A stretch of DNA of 64,000 nucleotides from UBA12481 sp942493265. GTDB taxonomy: Bacteria > Bacteroidota > Bacteroidia > Bacteroidales > UBA12481. The DNA lies in contig OW818688.1 of the NCBI GenBank assembly GCA_942493265.1, forward strand, positions 2,480,001 to 2,544,000, in the 5' to 3' direction. Position numbers and translations under genes: made by a program. Under the pieces are notes generated by a model. That model saw nothing but the letters and a program-made list of their open reading frames with translations, made no database searches and was not told the DNA's origin. Shown in pieces: positions 1-7,512 of the stretch (the stretch's first letter is position 1; every line of letters starts with the position of its first letter).

Positions 1-296
1 AAAAAGTTGTGGAAGTTGACCTGAAAGAAAAAGGTACCCCCCTGCATGAAGCCTGCGTGGTTGGTGATACTGTTGGAGATCCTTATAAAGATACCTCTTC
101 GGTTGCCCTTAACCCGATCATCAAGTTCTCAACCTTGTTTGGATTGCTGGCAGCTGAGATTTCCATTGAGATGGCACTGAAAGCTAAAGATGGTGGCGCT
201 ACCAACTTCGCCCCTTATATCGGAGCCGTTTTCTTTGTGATCGCACTGGTTTTTGTATACCGGTCATTCTATAGCATGCGTATTCAGAAAACGTAA
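1..296 (+). CDS. hppA: Membrane-bound ion-translocating pyrophosphatase, C-terminal fragment (partial at window edge)
   Basis: This is the last 98 or so residues of a membrane pyrophosphatase, which hydrolyses pyrophosphate and pumps H+ or Na+ across the inner membrane. The reading frame is open back to the window edge, so the gene starts outside. Visible are the family's C-terminal signature HEACVVGDTVGDPYKDTSS (about residues 14-32 of the 95-residue stretch that begins at the GTG at 9), followed by ALNPIIKFSTLFGLL and a final membrane segment (FFVIALVFVYRSFY). The residues that decide K+ dependence or Na+ versus H+ specificity lie upstream and cannot be read. The stop is followed within 25 bases by a GC-rich hairpin that probably ends transcription. 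Confidence 0.93.
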   Translation, partial: KVVEVDLKEKGTPLHEACVVGDTVGDPYKDTSSVALNPIIKFSTLFGLLAAEISIEMALKAKDGGATNFAPYIGAVFFVIALVFVYRSFYSMRIQKT

Positions 297-320
297 GCTT
301 TAGTACGGTGGTTGAAAAGC

Positions 321-340
321 CCCCGGCCTGAAGGCCGGGG
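321..340. terminator. GC-rich perfect hairpin after hppA
   Basis: CCCCGGCC, loop TGAA, GGCCGGGG: a perfect 8-bp stem with a four-base loop, preceded by AAAAG on the left. It lacks a long T-run on the hppA side, so it may work better for the opposite strand or act together with the following palindromes. Confidence 0.5.
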
Positions 341-386
341 ATAGTGATAGCTCCGAGGAAGCCTTATCACTATCCCTGGCCTTCAG
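328..386. repeat. Long inverted repeat overlapping the hppA terminator
   Basis: Bases 328-349 pair with 365-386: a 22-bp stem with a single G-T wobble and a 15-base loop. The outer half of the stem carries the same GGCC/TTCA core as the hairpins at 321-340 and at 374-2072. The region can therefore fold either as one long stem or as two short ones. Confidence 0.7.
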
Positions 387-2060
387 AGGCTGTGTAAAAA
401 TGTCTAATAAAAAGTTCATTGAAAATTTGGATATTTTGACGTAATTACTTATATTTAAATTAGTTGCAATGATTTCAGAACTAATTTTACACAGATGCAT
501 TACGTTGAACCCTGTGATCGAGATCAGCTTTCCCTGGCCAGCAGCATGAACGATTGGGTGGACCGCGATAATGTGGTTCGGCTGATCGATGTCCTGGTTG
601 ATCAGATCATCAAAGCCCAACCGGATTGCTTTGCGAACCGGGGGCAGCAAGAGCTGGGAAGGAAAGCCTACCGGCCGGAGACCCTGCAGAAGCTTTATTT
701 ATATGGCTACCTCAACGGGATCTGCAGCTCCCGCAGGTTAGAGCGGGAATGCTACCGGAACCTGGAGGTGATGTGGCTCCTGGGCCAATTGCGGCCGGAT
801 CATAAGACCATCTCCGATTACCGGAAAGATAACAAGGAAGCCATACGAACGGTCTGCCTAGCCTTTCGGACCTTCCTGAAGAAACAAGGGTTCATTGAAG
901 GTCACACCATTGCCTATGACGGGACCAAACTGAAAGCCAATGCTGCCAAAGAACTCGTTACCCGGACCGGATTAGAAAAGAGGATGAAAAAACTGGAAAC
1001 AGAATTGGACCGGTATCTGAACCAACTACAAAACAATGATATTGTTGAAGATATTGAGGATCAATTAAATAGCTTATCAGCAGATTATCAGGTAGAACCG
1101 GCATTACTTCAGAAGATCGCCGAGCTGCAAAAGCAGCTGGAGACGATGAAAGCCCAACAGGAGTTCTTGAAGTCAGAAAAACGGGAAAATTTTGCACCAG
1201 CTGACCCAGATGCCAAATTGATGAAGGGACGGGATGGGTACGCACCAGCTTACAATCTGCAAACCGGGGTAGACAAAAAAAACAAACTCCTGGTTTATGC
1301 CGAGATGACCGACAGTGTTATGGATATGTTGAGTCTTAAAGTTGATGTGGATCAAACTGTAGATCAGCTTGGTATTGTTCCGAAAATCGTACTGGCCGAC
1401 TGTGGTTATGCCGATCTGGACAAAATCGAAGCCATTGAAAAGGAACATGAAGAAACGAAAACCCTCTGTGTAGTTCCCTTGCCGATAACTGGCCAGGAAT
1501 TGAAGGATAAAGCTGCCGGCATCTCCTTTACCTATGACCAGCAGAACGATTGCATTGTTTGCTCCGAAGGCTGCACCCTGCCCATTAAGGCTCACGATAT
1601 TGTCAAGCGTGGAGAAAAGTATGATTTGTATAGGGGATCTTGCGCTGAATGCCCTAAAAAGTCAATGTGTACGCGGTCTCCCAAAGGACGGACTGTTTAT
1701 TTGAATCAGAACCATGAATGGATCGACCAGTACAAAAAACGGATGGCCGATCCCTTTTACAAAAAGAAGGTCAAAGAGCGAAAAGCCATTGTTGAGCATC
1801 CCTTCGGAACCCTCAAATGCATGTTGGGGAAGATACCCCTACGGCTTCGAGGGAAGGAAAAGGTGCAAATCGAGATCGACATTGCTACAACCGCATTCAA
1901 CCTGAAGAGATTATTGGCCCTCGATACGATGGAAAACCTGCTGAAAAGGGTTCAAACTTTCAATTGGGTTGGATGATGGAGAAATCCATCCTCTTTTTCC
2001 TTGTCGAAAAAATATCCAAATTTGTCAAAGAACTAAAAATCGAAATTATTACACAGCCTC
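386..2060 (+). mobile_element. IS1182-family insertion sequence, apparently complete (1675 bp)
   Basis: Terminal inverted repeats GAGGCTGTGTAA (386-397) and TTACACAGCCTC (2049-2060) match perfectly over 12 bp. Weaker similarity continues inward and includes a 15-bp subterminal inverted repeat around AATTTGGATATTTT (423-437 against 2009-2023). A TTCA duplication flanks the element. One intact transposase gene lies inside, so the element may still be active. It lies between convergent genes and breaks no coding sequence. Confidence 0.88.
495..1976 (+). CDS. IS1182-family DDE transposase
   Basis: A 493-residue transposase that catalyses movement of the surrounding insertion sequence. The N-terminal DUF772-type region (PETLQKLYLYGYLNG, RRLERECYRNLEVMWL, PDHKTISDYRK) is typical of the IS1182 group. 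The DDE catalytic triad is intact: D142 in AYDGTKL, D302 in LADCGYAD, and E434 in IVEHPFGTLK. A cysteine cluster (CSEGC ... GSCAECPKKSMC, about residues 356-395) lies between the second D and E, as usual in this family, and probably binds metal. A coiled-coil-like insertion occupies about residues 160-240. There is no frameshift or premature stop. The ATG at 495 sits 98 bases inside the left inverted repeat, and no strong ribosome site is visible. Confidence 0.93.
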   Translation: MHYVEPCDRDQLSLASSMNDWVDRDNVVRLIDVLVDQIIKAQPDCFANRGQQELGRKAYRPETLQKLYLYGYLNGICSSRRLERECYRNLEVMWLLGQLRPDHKTISDYRKDNKEAIRTVCLAFRTFLKKQGFIEGHTIAYDGTKLKANAAKELVTRTGLEKRMKKLETELDRYLNQLQNNDIVEDIEDQLNSLSADYQVEPALLQKIAELQKQLETMKAQQEFLKSEKRENFAPADPDAKLMKGRDGYAPAYNLQTGVDKKNKLLVYAEMTDSVMDMLSLKVDVDQTVDQLGIVPKIVLADCGYADLDKIEAIEKEHEETKTLCVVPLPITGQELKDKAAGISFTYDQQNDCIVCSEGCTLPIKAHDIVKRGEKYDLYRGSCAECPKKSMCTRSPKGRTVYLNQNHEWIDQYKKRMADPFYKKKVKERKAIVEHPFGTLKCMLGKIPLRLRGKEKVQIEIDIATTAFNLKRLLALDTMENLLKRVQTFNWVG

Positions 2061-2082
2061 TTCAGGCCGGGGATTTTTGTAC

Positions 2083-2862
2083 CTACAAATGATCCAGCTT
2101 CATGGATTCCCCGTCAAATACCGCATAGCTGAAATGATTCAGCCAGTCACCCAGTATAAACAAGCGGGTATGATCGTTGAGGGGATAGTCGACCGGACAG
2201 TGCCTGTGGCCGAAAACCAGATAATCATAACCCTGATTCTCAAGGTATTTACGTGAATACTGAACAATCGGTTCGTTTTCCTCACGGAAAGGGGTAACTC
2301 CATGTATGGCGCGGCTTTGCTTCGACCAGCCATTGGCGATCCAAAAGGCAAAATTGGGATGAAGCCGGGCAAAGGCCCATTGGAGCGGCTTGTTGGTGAA
2401 CATCCATTTTAACACTCTGAAAGTGTGATCTTTTTCATCCAGCCCGTCACCATGCGCCAAAAAGAAATGCTTGTCATTCAGTGTGACAGCTGTGGCATGC
2501 CTGTATAACCGGATGCCGGTTTCTTCAGTCAGGTAATCAAACATCCAGATATCATGGTTTCCTGTGAAATAGTGTAACCGGATTCCACGATCGGACAGCT
2601 CGGCAAATTTTCCCAGTATTCGGGAAAACCCCCTGGGAACCACTTTCTTATATTCAAACCAAAAATCGAACAGATCGCCCATGAAGAATATATCGGATGC
2701 TGATTCCTTGATGTCATCGAGAAAAGCAACCAACTTTTTTTCCCGCTTTAAACTGCTCTGATGATCAGGTGTACCCAGATGGGCATCCGACAGAAAATAT
2801 ATTAAACCCGAGGTTTTCAATTTACCGGAACAATTTTGACAATTCTGCTTCGAGAGCTTCAC
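2083..2862 (-). CDS. lpxH: UDP-2,3-diacylglucosamine diphosphatase
   Basis: This enzyme hydrolyses UDP-2,3-diacylglucosamine to lipid X and UMP, the fourth step of lipid A synthesis, at the cytoplasmic face of the inner membrane. The calcineurin-type metal ligands are all present: DAH (26-28), GDLFDFW (62-68), GNHD (101-104), HGD (137-139) and GHRH (218-221). The longest frame starts at an ATG that overlaps the upstream TlpA-like gene by 41 bases. A TTG at 2820, just after that gene's stop, would give a more typical N-terminus beginning a few residues before IYFLSDAHLG. The two genes are clearly co-transcribed. Length (about 245-259 residues) fits the family. Confidence 0.93.
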   Translation of the reverse strand: MKLSKQNCQNCSGKLKTSGLIYFLSDAHLGTPDHQSSLKREKKLVAFLDDIKESASDIFFMGDLFDFWFEYKKVVPRGFSRILGKFAELSDRGIRLHYFTGNHDIWMFDYLTEETGIRLYRHATAVTLNDKHFFLAHGDGLDEKDHTFRVLKWMFTNKPLQWAFARLHPNFAFWIANGWSKQSRAIHGVTPFREENEPIVQYSRKYLENQGYDYLVFGHRHCPVDYPLNDHTRLFILGDWLNHFSYAVFDGESMKLDHL

Positions 2863-3976
2863 CCCTAAGGTTACTGCCTATGATTTTACCCTCTTTGTCC
2901 AACAGGAAATTGGCCGGTATTGACTCGATCCCGTAAAGTTTGGCAACCGGGGAGCTCCAGAATTTCAGATCGCTGACATGAATCCAGTTTAACCCGTCCT
3001 GCTTGATCGCTGCCACCCATTCGGATTTGGTTTTATCCAGTGAAACCTGGAAGATTTCAAATCCCTTATCGTGGTATTTGGCATAGGCCGCAACCAGGGT
3101 GGGGTTCTCGCGCCGGCAGGGTCCGCACCATCCGGCCCAGAAGTCCAGTAATACAATCTTACCCTTCAGTGACGATAAAGTCCGGGTGTTGCCATCCGGA
3201 TCAGGTAAGGAGATATCGGGAGCTGCTTGTCCGCTTCCTTGACTTTTCTCCTTCGATTGTGCCGATTCCATCTGTGGCCGCATGGCTTCCACATACTTAT
3301 GCAGATTTATAACCAATGCGGAATTCGGATATTTGCCGAAAAGTTGTGCATCCACCTTTTCGAAAAGATCGAAGTCAGCGCTTCCGTTCAGAACCGCCTG
3401 CCGGCCGATCTGGTGCGATAAAGCCAGCAAACTGGCAGGCTCAGCTACGTGCCGCCCGATAAATGCCCTGACGAAACTTCTTTGTTGCTCGATCAGCTTG
3501 CCATATTCTGCCTGAACCCAGCTGTCAACCTGGGGATCATTACCGCGGCCTTTCAATTCCTGATATTGCTTGCCCAGTGAATCCAGCTTGTCGGTGGCTT
3601 TTGCGAGTTCATTGGTCAGTTCCATGATCAACTCTGATTGAGGCGATCCGGTAATCCTGAGCGTTTGGGTGATTCTCCCTTTTTCAGCAGATACTTCAAT
3701 ATTTTCACCGCCCATGGCCATTAATGTGATGTACTCATTCTGATTGGTCCGGATGAAAAAAAGTCTTGGATTGGCTGCCGTATCGGAATAAGTGAAGGAT
3801 CCATCAGGATCAGCAACCAATGTTGACCTCAACTCCAGGGATTTTTCCGTCATTTCTTCCAATATCAGGGAATCTTTACCGGCGCCGGTAAGTTTTCCGT
3901 TGATCGTAAATTCCGCCTGCTTTCCGCAACCGGCAATAAAAAGCAAACCGGCAGCAACTATTGTTATTGTTTTCAA
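2822..3976 (-). CDS. TlpA-like thiol-disulfide oxidoreductase lipoprotein (DUF4369 + thioredoxin fold)
   Basis: A 384-residue exported protein. The N-terminus MKTITIVAAGLLFIAGCGK carries a lipobox (IAGC), so it is probably lipid-anchored in the periplasm. Residues about 20-120 resemble the DUF4369 domain common in Bacteroidota. The C-terminal 140 residues form an AhpC/TSA-TlpA thioredoxin domain with the redox motif W283-C-G-P-C287. Such proteins reduce or rearrange disulfides in envelope proteins; the partner is unknown. The start codon is TTG, with a promoter-like TACATTTG 28 bases upstream at 4004-4011. It is the first gene of a two-gene operon with lpxH and divergent from ribF. Confidence 0.88.
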   Translation of the reverse strand: MKTITIVAAGLLFIAGCGKQAEFTINGKLTGAGKDSLILEEMTEKSLELRSTLVADPDGSFTYSDTAANPRLFFIRTNQNEYITLMAMGGENIEVSAEKGRITQTLRITGSPQSELIMELTNELAKATDKLDSLGKQYQELKGRGNDPQVDSWVQAEYGKLIEQQRSFVRAFIGRHVAEPASLLALSHQIGRQAVLNGSADFDLFEKVDAQLFGKYPNSALVINLHKYVEAMRPQMESAQSKEKSQGSGQAAPDISLPDPDGNTRTLSSLKGKIVLLDFWAGWCGPCRRENPTLVAAYAKYHDKGFEIFQVSLDKTKSEWVAAIKQDGLNWIHVSDLKFWSSPVAKLYGIESIPANFLLDKEGKIIGSNLRGEALEAELSKLFR

Positions 3977-4003
3977 GTGTATCTGAATTAGAGATTAAAC
4001 GTT

Positions 4004-4011
4004 CAAATGTA
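4004..4011 (-). promoter_or_regulatory. Bacteroidota -7 box for the TlpA-like/lpxH operon
   Basis: Reverse strand reads TACATTTG, matching TAnnTTTG. The predicted transcript start is near 3998, about 22 bases before the TTG start. No clear TTTG is seen at -33. Confidence 0.4.
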
Positions 4012-4022
4012 TTGAAAATTTT

Positions 4023-4030
4023 TACTTTTG
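4023..4030 (+). promoter_or_regulatory. Bacteroidota -7 box for ribF
   Basis: TACTTTTG matches TAnnTTTG. The predicted transcript start near 4036 leaves about ten bases before the GTG start of ribF. No convincing -33 TTTG is seen. Confidence 0.4.
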
Positions 4031-4046
4031 CGGAAATTTAACCCGC

Positions 4047-4979
4047 GTGCAAGTTCATACCGACCCCTGTTCACTTCAGCTTAACCGTCCTTCTGTTTCC
4101 ATCGGAATTTTCGACGGCGTTCACCGGGGGCACCAAAACCTGATTGCCCGGGTTAAGGATATTGCGGCAAAATCCCATACTCAAACTCTTATTGTCACCT
4201 TCTGGCCGCACCCGAGAATTGTTCTGGGTAAAGCCGGTCCTGAGTTCAAATTGCTCACGAGTCTGGAGGAAAAAACCGGAATGCTCGCCTCGCTGGGAGT
4301 AGATCACCTGCTGGTGGTTCCCTTTACTCCCGAATTCGCCGGGCAATCAGCTGACCATTTCCTGAATAATTTTTTAAACCGGTGCATCAAGCCCGGAATG
4401 GTAGTTGTTGGTGACGACCTGCGTTTTGGTGCCGGTGGTGCCGGTAACCTTGAACTTTTAGTGGAGTCAGGAAAAGAAAACGGATTTGACGTCATTCGTC
4501 TTGAAACCCATACAGAAAACCAGGAGCGCATCAGCTCCACACTGATCCGGAACTGCCTCCTTTCAGGCGATCTGCAATCAGCCAACAATCTCCTCGGATA
4601 CCCTTATTTCCTATCAGGAAGGGTGGTTCGCGGCAGCAGGATCGGTAACACAATAGGTTTCCCCACAGCCAATATTGAATGTGAGGAGGATTTTAAACAA
4701 ATTCCTTCCGACGGGGTTTATGCGGTTAGGGTGGAATGGAACGGGAATCTGTATAATGGGATGCTCAATATCGGCATCAGGCCAACTATTGACGACCATT
4801 CACGTAAAACGATCGAAGTTCATTTGTTCGATGTTTCTGATGATCTTTACCATGATATCTTAAAAGTGCATTTCATAAGCTTTTTGCGGAATGAGATGAA
4901 ATTCAGCAGTCTTGATGAACTGAAAAATCAGCTGTCGCGCGACCGGGAAGCTTCAAAAGGAATTTTAGAAAAGTATTAA
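4047..4979 (+). CDS. ribF: Bifunctional riboflavin kinase / FAD synthetase
   Basis: This enzyme converts riboflavin to FMN and then FAD in the cytoplasm. The N-terminal nucleotidyltransferase domain has the family motif GIFDGVHRGHQ (about 20-30). A second signature, RISSTLIR, follows near residue 155. The C-terminal riboflavin kinase domain starts near 188 with SGRVVRGSRIGNTIGFPTAN, whose PTAN binds Mg-ATP. Length of 310 residues is normal. The start is a GTG only about 10 bases after the predicted transcript start, so the leader is very short. ahcY follows after 22 bases and may be co-transcribed. Confidence 0.95.
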   Translation: MQVHTDPCSLQLNRPSVSIGIFDGVHRGHQNLIARVKDIAAKSHTQTLIVTFWPHPRIVLGKAGPEFKLLTSLEEKTGMLASLGVDHLLVVPFTPEFAGQSADHFLNNFLNRCIKPGMVVVGDDLRFGAGGAGNLELLVESGKENGFDVIRLETHTENQERISSTLIRNCLLSGDLQSANNLLGYPYFLSGRVVRGSRIGNTIGFPTANIECEEDFKQIPSDGVYAVRVEWNGNLYNGMLNIGIRPTIDDHSRKTIEVHLFDVSDDLYHDILKVHFISFLRNEMKFSSLDELKNQLSRDREASKGILEKY

Positions 4980-5001
4980 CTTGTTGATTTAATTTATAGT
5001 T

Positions 5002-6423
5002 ATGAGCTCACAAAGCATTCAATTCTCAGATTTTAAAGTCGCCGACATGTCACTCTCAGGGTGGGGCAGGAAGGAAATAGTTTTGGCCGAGGCCGAAATG
5101 CCCGGACTGATGTCGTTGCGTAAAAAGTATGGCCCAACAAAACCTCTGGCTGGCGCCCGTATCACCGGATCATTGCATATGACCATTCAAACGGCCGTTC
5201 TGATTGAGACACTCGTGGAACTGGGTGCTGATGTCAGATGGGCTTCCTGCAATATTTTTTCCACACAGGATCATGCCGCAGCTGCAATTGCTGAGGCTGG
5301 CATTCCTGTTTTCGCATGGAAAGGTGAATCCCTTGCCGAATACTGGTGGTGCACATTGAAGGCACTTTCATTTCCGGGTGGAAAAGGTCCGAACCTTATC
5401 GTCGACGATGGTGGTGATGCAACCATCATGGTTCATAAAGGAGTTGAAATCGAAGCCGGCACCTTTAAGCCGGATGAATCCGCTGAACTGCAGGAAGATT
5501 TTAAAACCCTGATGGCTTGCCTGATGGAATCTGTTGCTGCCGAACCGGGCAAATGGACCCGTATGGTCAAAGAAATCAGGGGAGTATCTGAAGAAACCAC
5601 CACAGGTGTTCACCGGTTGTATCAAATGCTGGAAGAAGGCAAACTGATGTTCCCGGCTATCAATGTGAACGATTCAGTAACAAAATCCAAATTTGACAAC
5701 CTCTATGGCTGCAGGGAATCCCTGGCCGATGGTATCAAGCGGGCTACGGATATTATGCTCGCCGGGAAAGTTGTTGTCGTTTGCGGTTATGGAGATGTTG
5801 GTAAAGGCTGCGCACGCTCAATGAAAAGTTATGGATCCAGGGTGATCATTACCGAAATTGATCCGATCTGTGCCCTGCAGGCTGCAATGGAGGGATTTGA
5901 GGTTAAAACAGTTGAAGATTCCCTCCATGAAGGAGATATCTATGTTACCACCACCGGCAACAAGGATATTATTACCTTCAGCCATATGGAGCAGATGAAG
6001 GATAAGGCCATCGTATGCAACATCGGCCATTTTGATAATGAAATTCAGGTTTCACGCCTGGATACCGCCGATGGTATGAAACGGCTGAATATCAAGCCGC
6101 AGGTTGATCAGTATACCTTCCCCGACGGGCATTCGATCATTCTGCTGGCCGAAGGGCGCCTGGTGAATCTTGGCTGTGCCACCGGGCATCCGAGCTTTGT
6201 CATGAGTAATTCATTTACCAATCAAACCCTTGCCCAGATTGAACTCTGGCAAAAAGATTTTGAACTGGGTGTGTACCGTTTGCCCAAGCACCTGGATGAG
6301 GAAGTGGCACGGCTGCACCTCGAACATGTTGGGGTTAAACTGACCATTCTGTCAGATGACCAGGCCGGCTATATCGGCGTCCCGAAAAACGGACCCTATA
6401 AGCCCGATCACTACAGATATTAA
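5002..6423 (+). CDS. ahcY: Adenosylhomocysteinase (S-adenosyl-L-homocysteine hydrolase)
   Basis: This enzyme splits S-adenosylhomocysteine into adenosine and homocysteine and so relieves product inhibition of methyltransferases. The 473 residues are full length. Seen are the substrate region ITGSLHMTIQTAVLIETL with NIFSTQDHAAAA, the NAD-binding glycine motif CGYGDVGKGCA (about 260-270), the NIGHFDNE motif, and the conserved C-terminus KNGPYKPDHYRY that reaches into the neighbouring subunit. The gap to ribF is too short to hold a SAH riboswitch. The stop overlaps the stop of the convergent Rieske-like gene by four bases. Confidence 0.97.
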   Translation: MSSQSIQFSDFKVADMSLSGWGRKEIVLAEAEMPGLMSLRKKYGPTKPLAGARITGSLHMTIQTAVLIETLVELGADVRWASCNIFSTQDHAAAAIAEAGIPVFAWKGESLAEYWWCTLKALSFPGGKGPNLIVDDGGDATIMVHKGVEIEAGTFKPDESAELQEDFKTLMACLMESVAAEPGKWTRMVKEIRGVSEETTTGVHRLYQMLEEGKLMFPAINVNDSVTKSKFDNLYGCRESLADGIKRATDIMLAGKVVVVCGYGDVGKGCARSMKSYGSRVIITEIDPICALQAAMEGFEVKTVEDSLHEGDIYVTTTGNKDIITFSHMEQMKDKAIVCNIGHFDNEIQVSRLDTADGMKRLNIKPQVDQYTFPDGHSIILLAEGRLVNLGCATGHPSFVMSNSFTNQTLAQIELWQKDFELGVYRLPKHLDEEVARLHLEHVGVKLTILSDDQAGYIGVPKNGPYKPDHYRY

Positions 6424-6860
6424 TTGTATATCCGAACTGTGCTGATGGTCATTGAAGTTGCGTATTCCTTTAATGACCATACAGCAGGGCCGGCAGCCAC
6501 CAGACCATCCCATATCGAATATTTGGATCCGCAACACGGGCATACCAGATAAAATCCGGTTTCGTCAATCTCCACTTTGCAGGATCCGAGCGGTTCATTG
6601 GTGCAGGTCAGATCCAGCGCAATGAAGTCATCAATTTCACCCAGCGTTCTCCTATATAATATTATACCCAGGTTACCCTCATTCGGAAGTAGCAGGTAAC
6701 TCCCTGGTACTCTGAGATGACTGTTTGACGGATTGTTCAGATAAACTGTATAATTAACGTATACATAAGGTATGGGAACCTGTCGTTCACGGTTACAGGA
6801 GGTGAAAGTTCCGAGCAGAAGTAAAATACCTGAAAAGTAAATGATTGATTTATAGCGCAT
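6420..6860 (-). CDS. Rieske-like lipoprotein with substituted cluster ligands
   Basis: A 146-residue protein whose start I place at MRYKSIIYFS, giving a clear lipoprotein signal with lipobox FTSC (C22). A longer frame starts at 6896 but adds residues ahead of the signal. The C-terminal half has the layout of the Rieske second motif: CPCCGSKYSIWDG followed by GPA (107-125). The usual ligands are changed: the first CxH is C86-T-N88 and the second CxxH is C107-P-C109-C110. An extra C94 leaves C86, C94, C107 and C109/C110 as possible metal ligands. Whether it binds an iron-sulfur cluster, zinc or nothing cannot be told. It is convergent with ahcY; no partner is obvious nearby. Confidence 0.72.
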   Translation of the reverse strand: MRYKSIIYFSGILLLLGTFTSCNRERQVPIPYVYVNYTVYLNNPSNSHLRVPGSYLLLPNEGNLGIILYRRTLGEIDDFIALDLTCTNEPLGSCKVEIDETGFYLVCPCCGSKYSIWDGLVAAGPAVWSLKEYATSMTISTVRIYN

Positions 6861-6911
6861 AATCAACTTTATTGTATTTGAACTAACGTTCATCACTCAA
6901 AATTATTTTTT

Positions 6912-6943
6912 TTTGCCACATATTTGAGAATGATTTAACTTTG
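6912..6943 (+). promoter_or_regulatory. Consensus Bacteroidota promoter
   Basis: TTTG (6912-6915), a 20-base spacer and TAACTTTG (6936-6943) match the Bacteroidota sigma consensus exactly. The transcript should start at about 6948-6950, on or beside the ATG at 6949, so the message is leaderless or nearly so. Confidence 0.62.
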
Positions 6944-6948
6944 TTACG

Positions 6949-7389
6949 ATGGATTTTGGAATTGATACAGTTGTTTACATAATTATTGGAGTTATCTTTG
7001 TGTTGGCGCAAGCCACACGAAAACGAAACGCCGCAAAGGGAGCACCGCCGGCAGCAGCTCAGGAGGAGAAAGTGGAGGAAGTAAAACAAGAGCTGTCTGA
7101 TTTCTGGAAGGAGTTCCTGGGTGCAGATCTGACAGCCAATCAGGTCTCCGAACCGGTCCTTATTCATCAAGTCCCCCCTGTTTTTACCGAACCTGCGGAT
7201 TTCCACCGGAATGAACCGGCCCTAAAAGAGCCTGTTTTACCGAAAAGTTCTTTCAATGATCCTGGCGACCGCGCCGACGCCGGCAAGCAAGTGCCGGCCA
7301 AACTGCCCCTTGATAATCAGTCGGTTTCACCATTCGACCTACGATCCGCGGTGGTTTATTCGGTTATTCTGGAACGGAAGTATGTTTAA
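6949..7389 (+). CDS. Small membrane-anchored protein of unknown function
   Basis: A 146-residue protein I do not recognise. Residues about 5-20 (IDTVVYIIIGVIFVLA) form one membrane segment with a short outside N-terminus, followed by a positive patch RKRNAAKG. That predicts a cytoplasmic C-terminal part. The next stretch is acidic and probably helical (EEKVEEVKQELSDFWKEFLG), then proline-rich and low in structure. A consensus promoter reaches right up to the ATG. It precedes the TonB-dependent receptor gene by 123 bases, with a separate promoter between, so a functional link to the receptor is possible but unsupported. Confidence 0.6.
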   Translation: MDFGIDTVVYIIIGVIFVLAQATRKRNAAKGAPPAAAQEEKVEEVKQELSDFWKEFLGADLTANQVSEPVLIHQVPPVFTEPADFHRNEPALKEPVLPKSSFNDPGDRADAGKQVPAKLPLDNQSVSPFDLRSAVVYSVILERKYV

Positions 7390-7423
7390 AGACAGGTTAA
7401 ACTGCATTTTTTAAACGAAAGTG

Positions 7424-7455
7424 TTGGCGATTTAGTATGAGAATATATACATTTA
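7424..7455 (+). promoter_or_regulatory. Probable promoter of the TonB receptor/surface protein operon
   Basis: TTG (7424-7426), a 21-base spacer and TACATTTA (7448-7455) fit the Bacteroidota promoter with one mismatch in the -7 box. The transcript would start near 7461, immediately before a small hairpin, giving a leader of about 52 bases. Confidence 0.45.
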
Positions 7456-7461
7456 CGAACT

Positions 7462-7477
7462 TCTACCGAGAGGTAGA
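7462..7477 (+). promoter_or_regulatory. 5' leader hairpin with GNRA-type tetraloop
   Basis: TCTACC, GAGA, GGTAGA: a perfect 6-bp stem closed by a GAGA (GNRA) loop, placed at the predicted 5' end of the receptor transcript. It could protect the 5' end of the message; this is inferred from position only. Confidence 0.45.
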
Positions 7478-7512
7478 GCGATATTGCAGTAACTAATATC
7501 AAATTTCTGATT

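Larger units (their letters stand above)
374..2080. terminator. Terminator hairpin split by the IS insertion
   Basis: Left arm CCCTGGCC (374-381) and right arm GGCCGGGG (2065-2072), followed by ATTTTTG, would form a complete factor-independent terminator with loop TTCA if the insertion sequence between them were absent. TTCA occurs on both sides of the element (382-385 and 2061-2064), as expected for a 4-base target duplication. The hairpin would have served the convergent genes hppA and lpxH. Confidence 0.65.

Noticed and set aside
1173..1595. 140-codon frame antisense to the transposase
   Set aside because: No ribosome site or domain; the transposase frame explains the sequence.
4980..5001. 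SAH or SAM riboswitch before ahcY
   Set aside because: Only 22 bases separate ribF and ahcY, too short for such an element.
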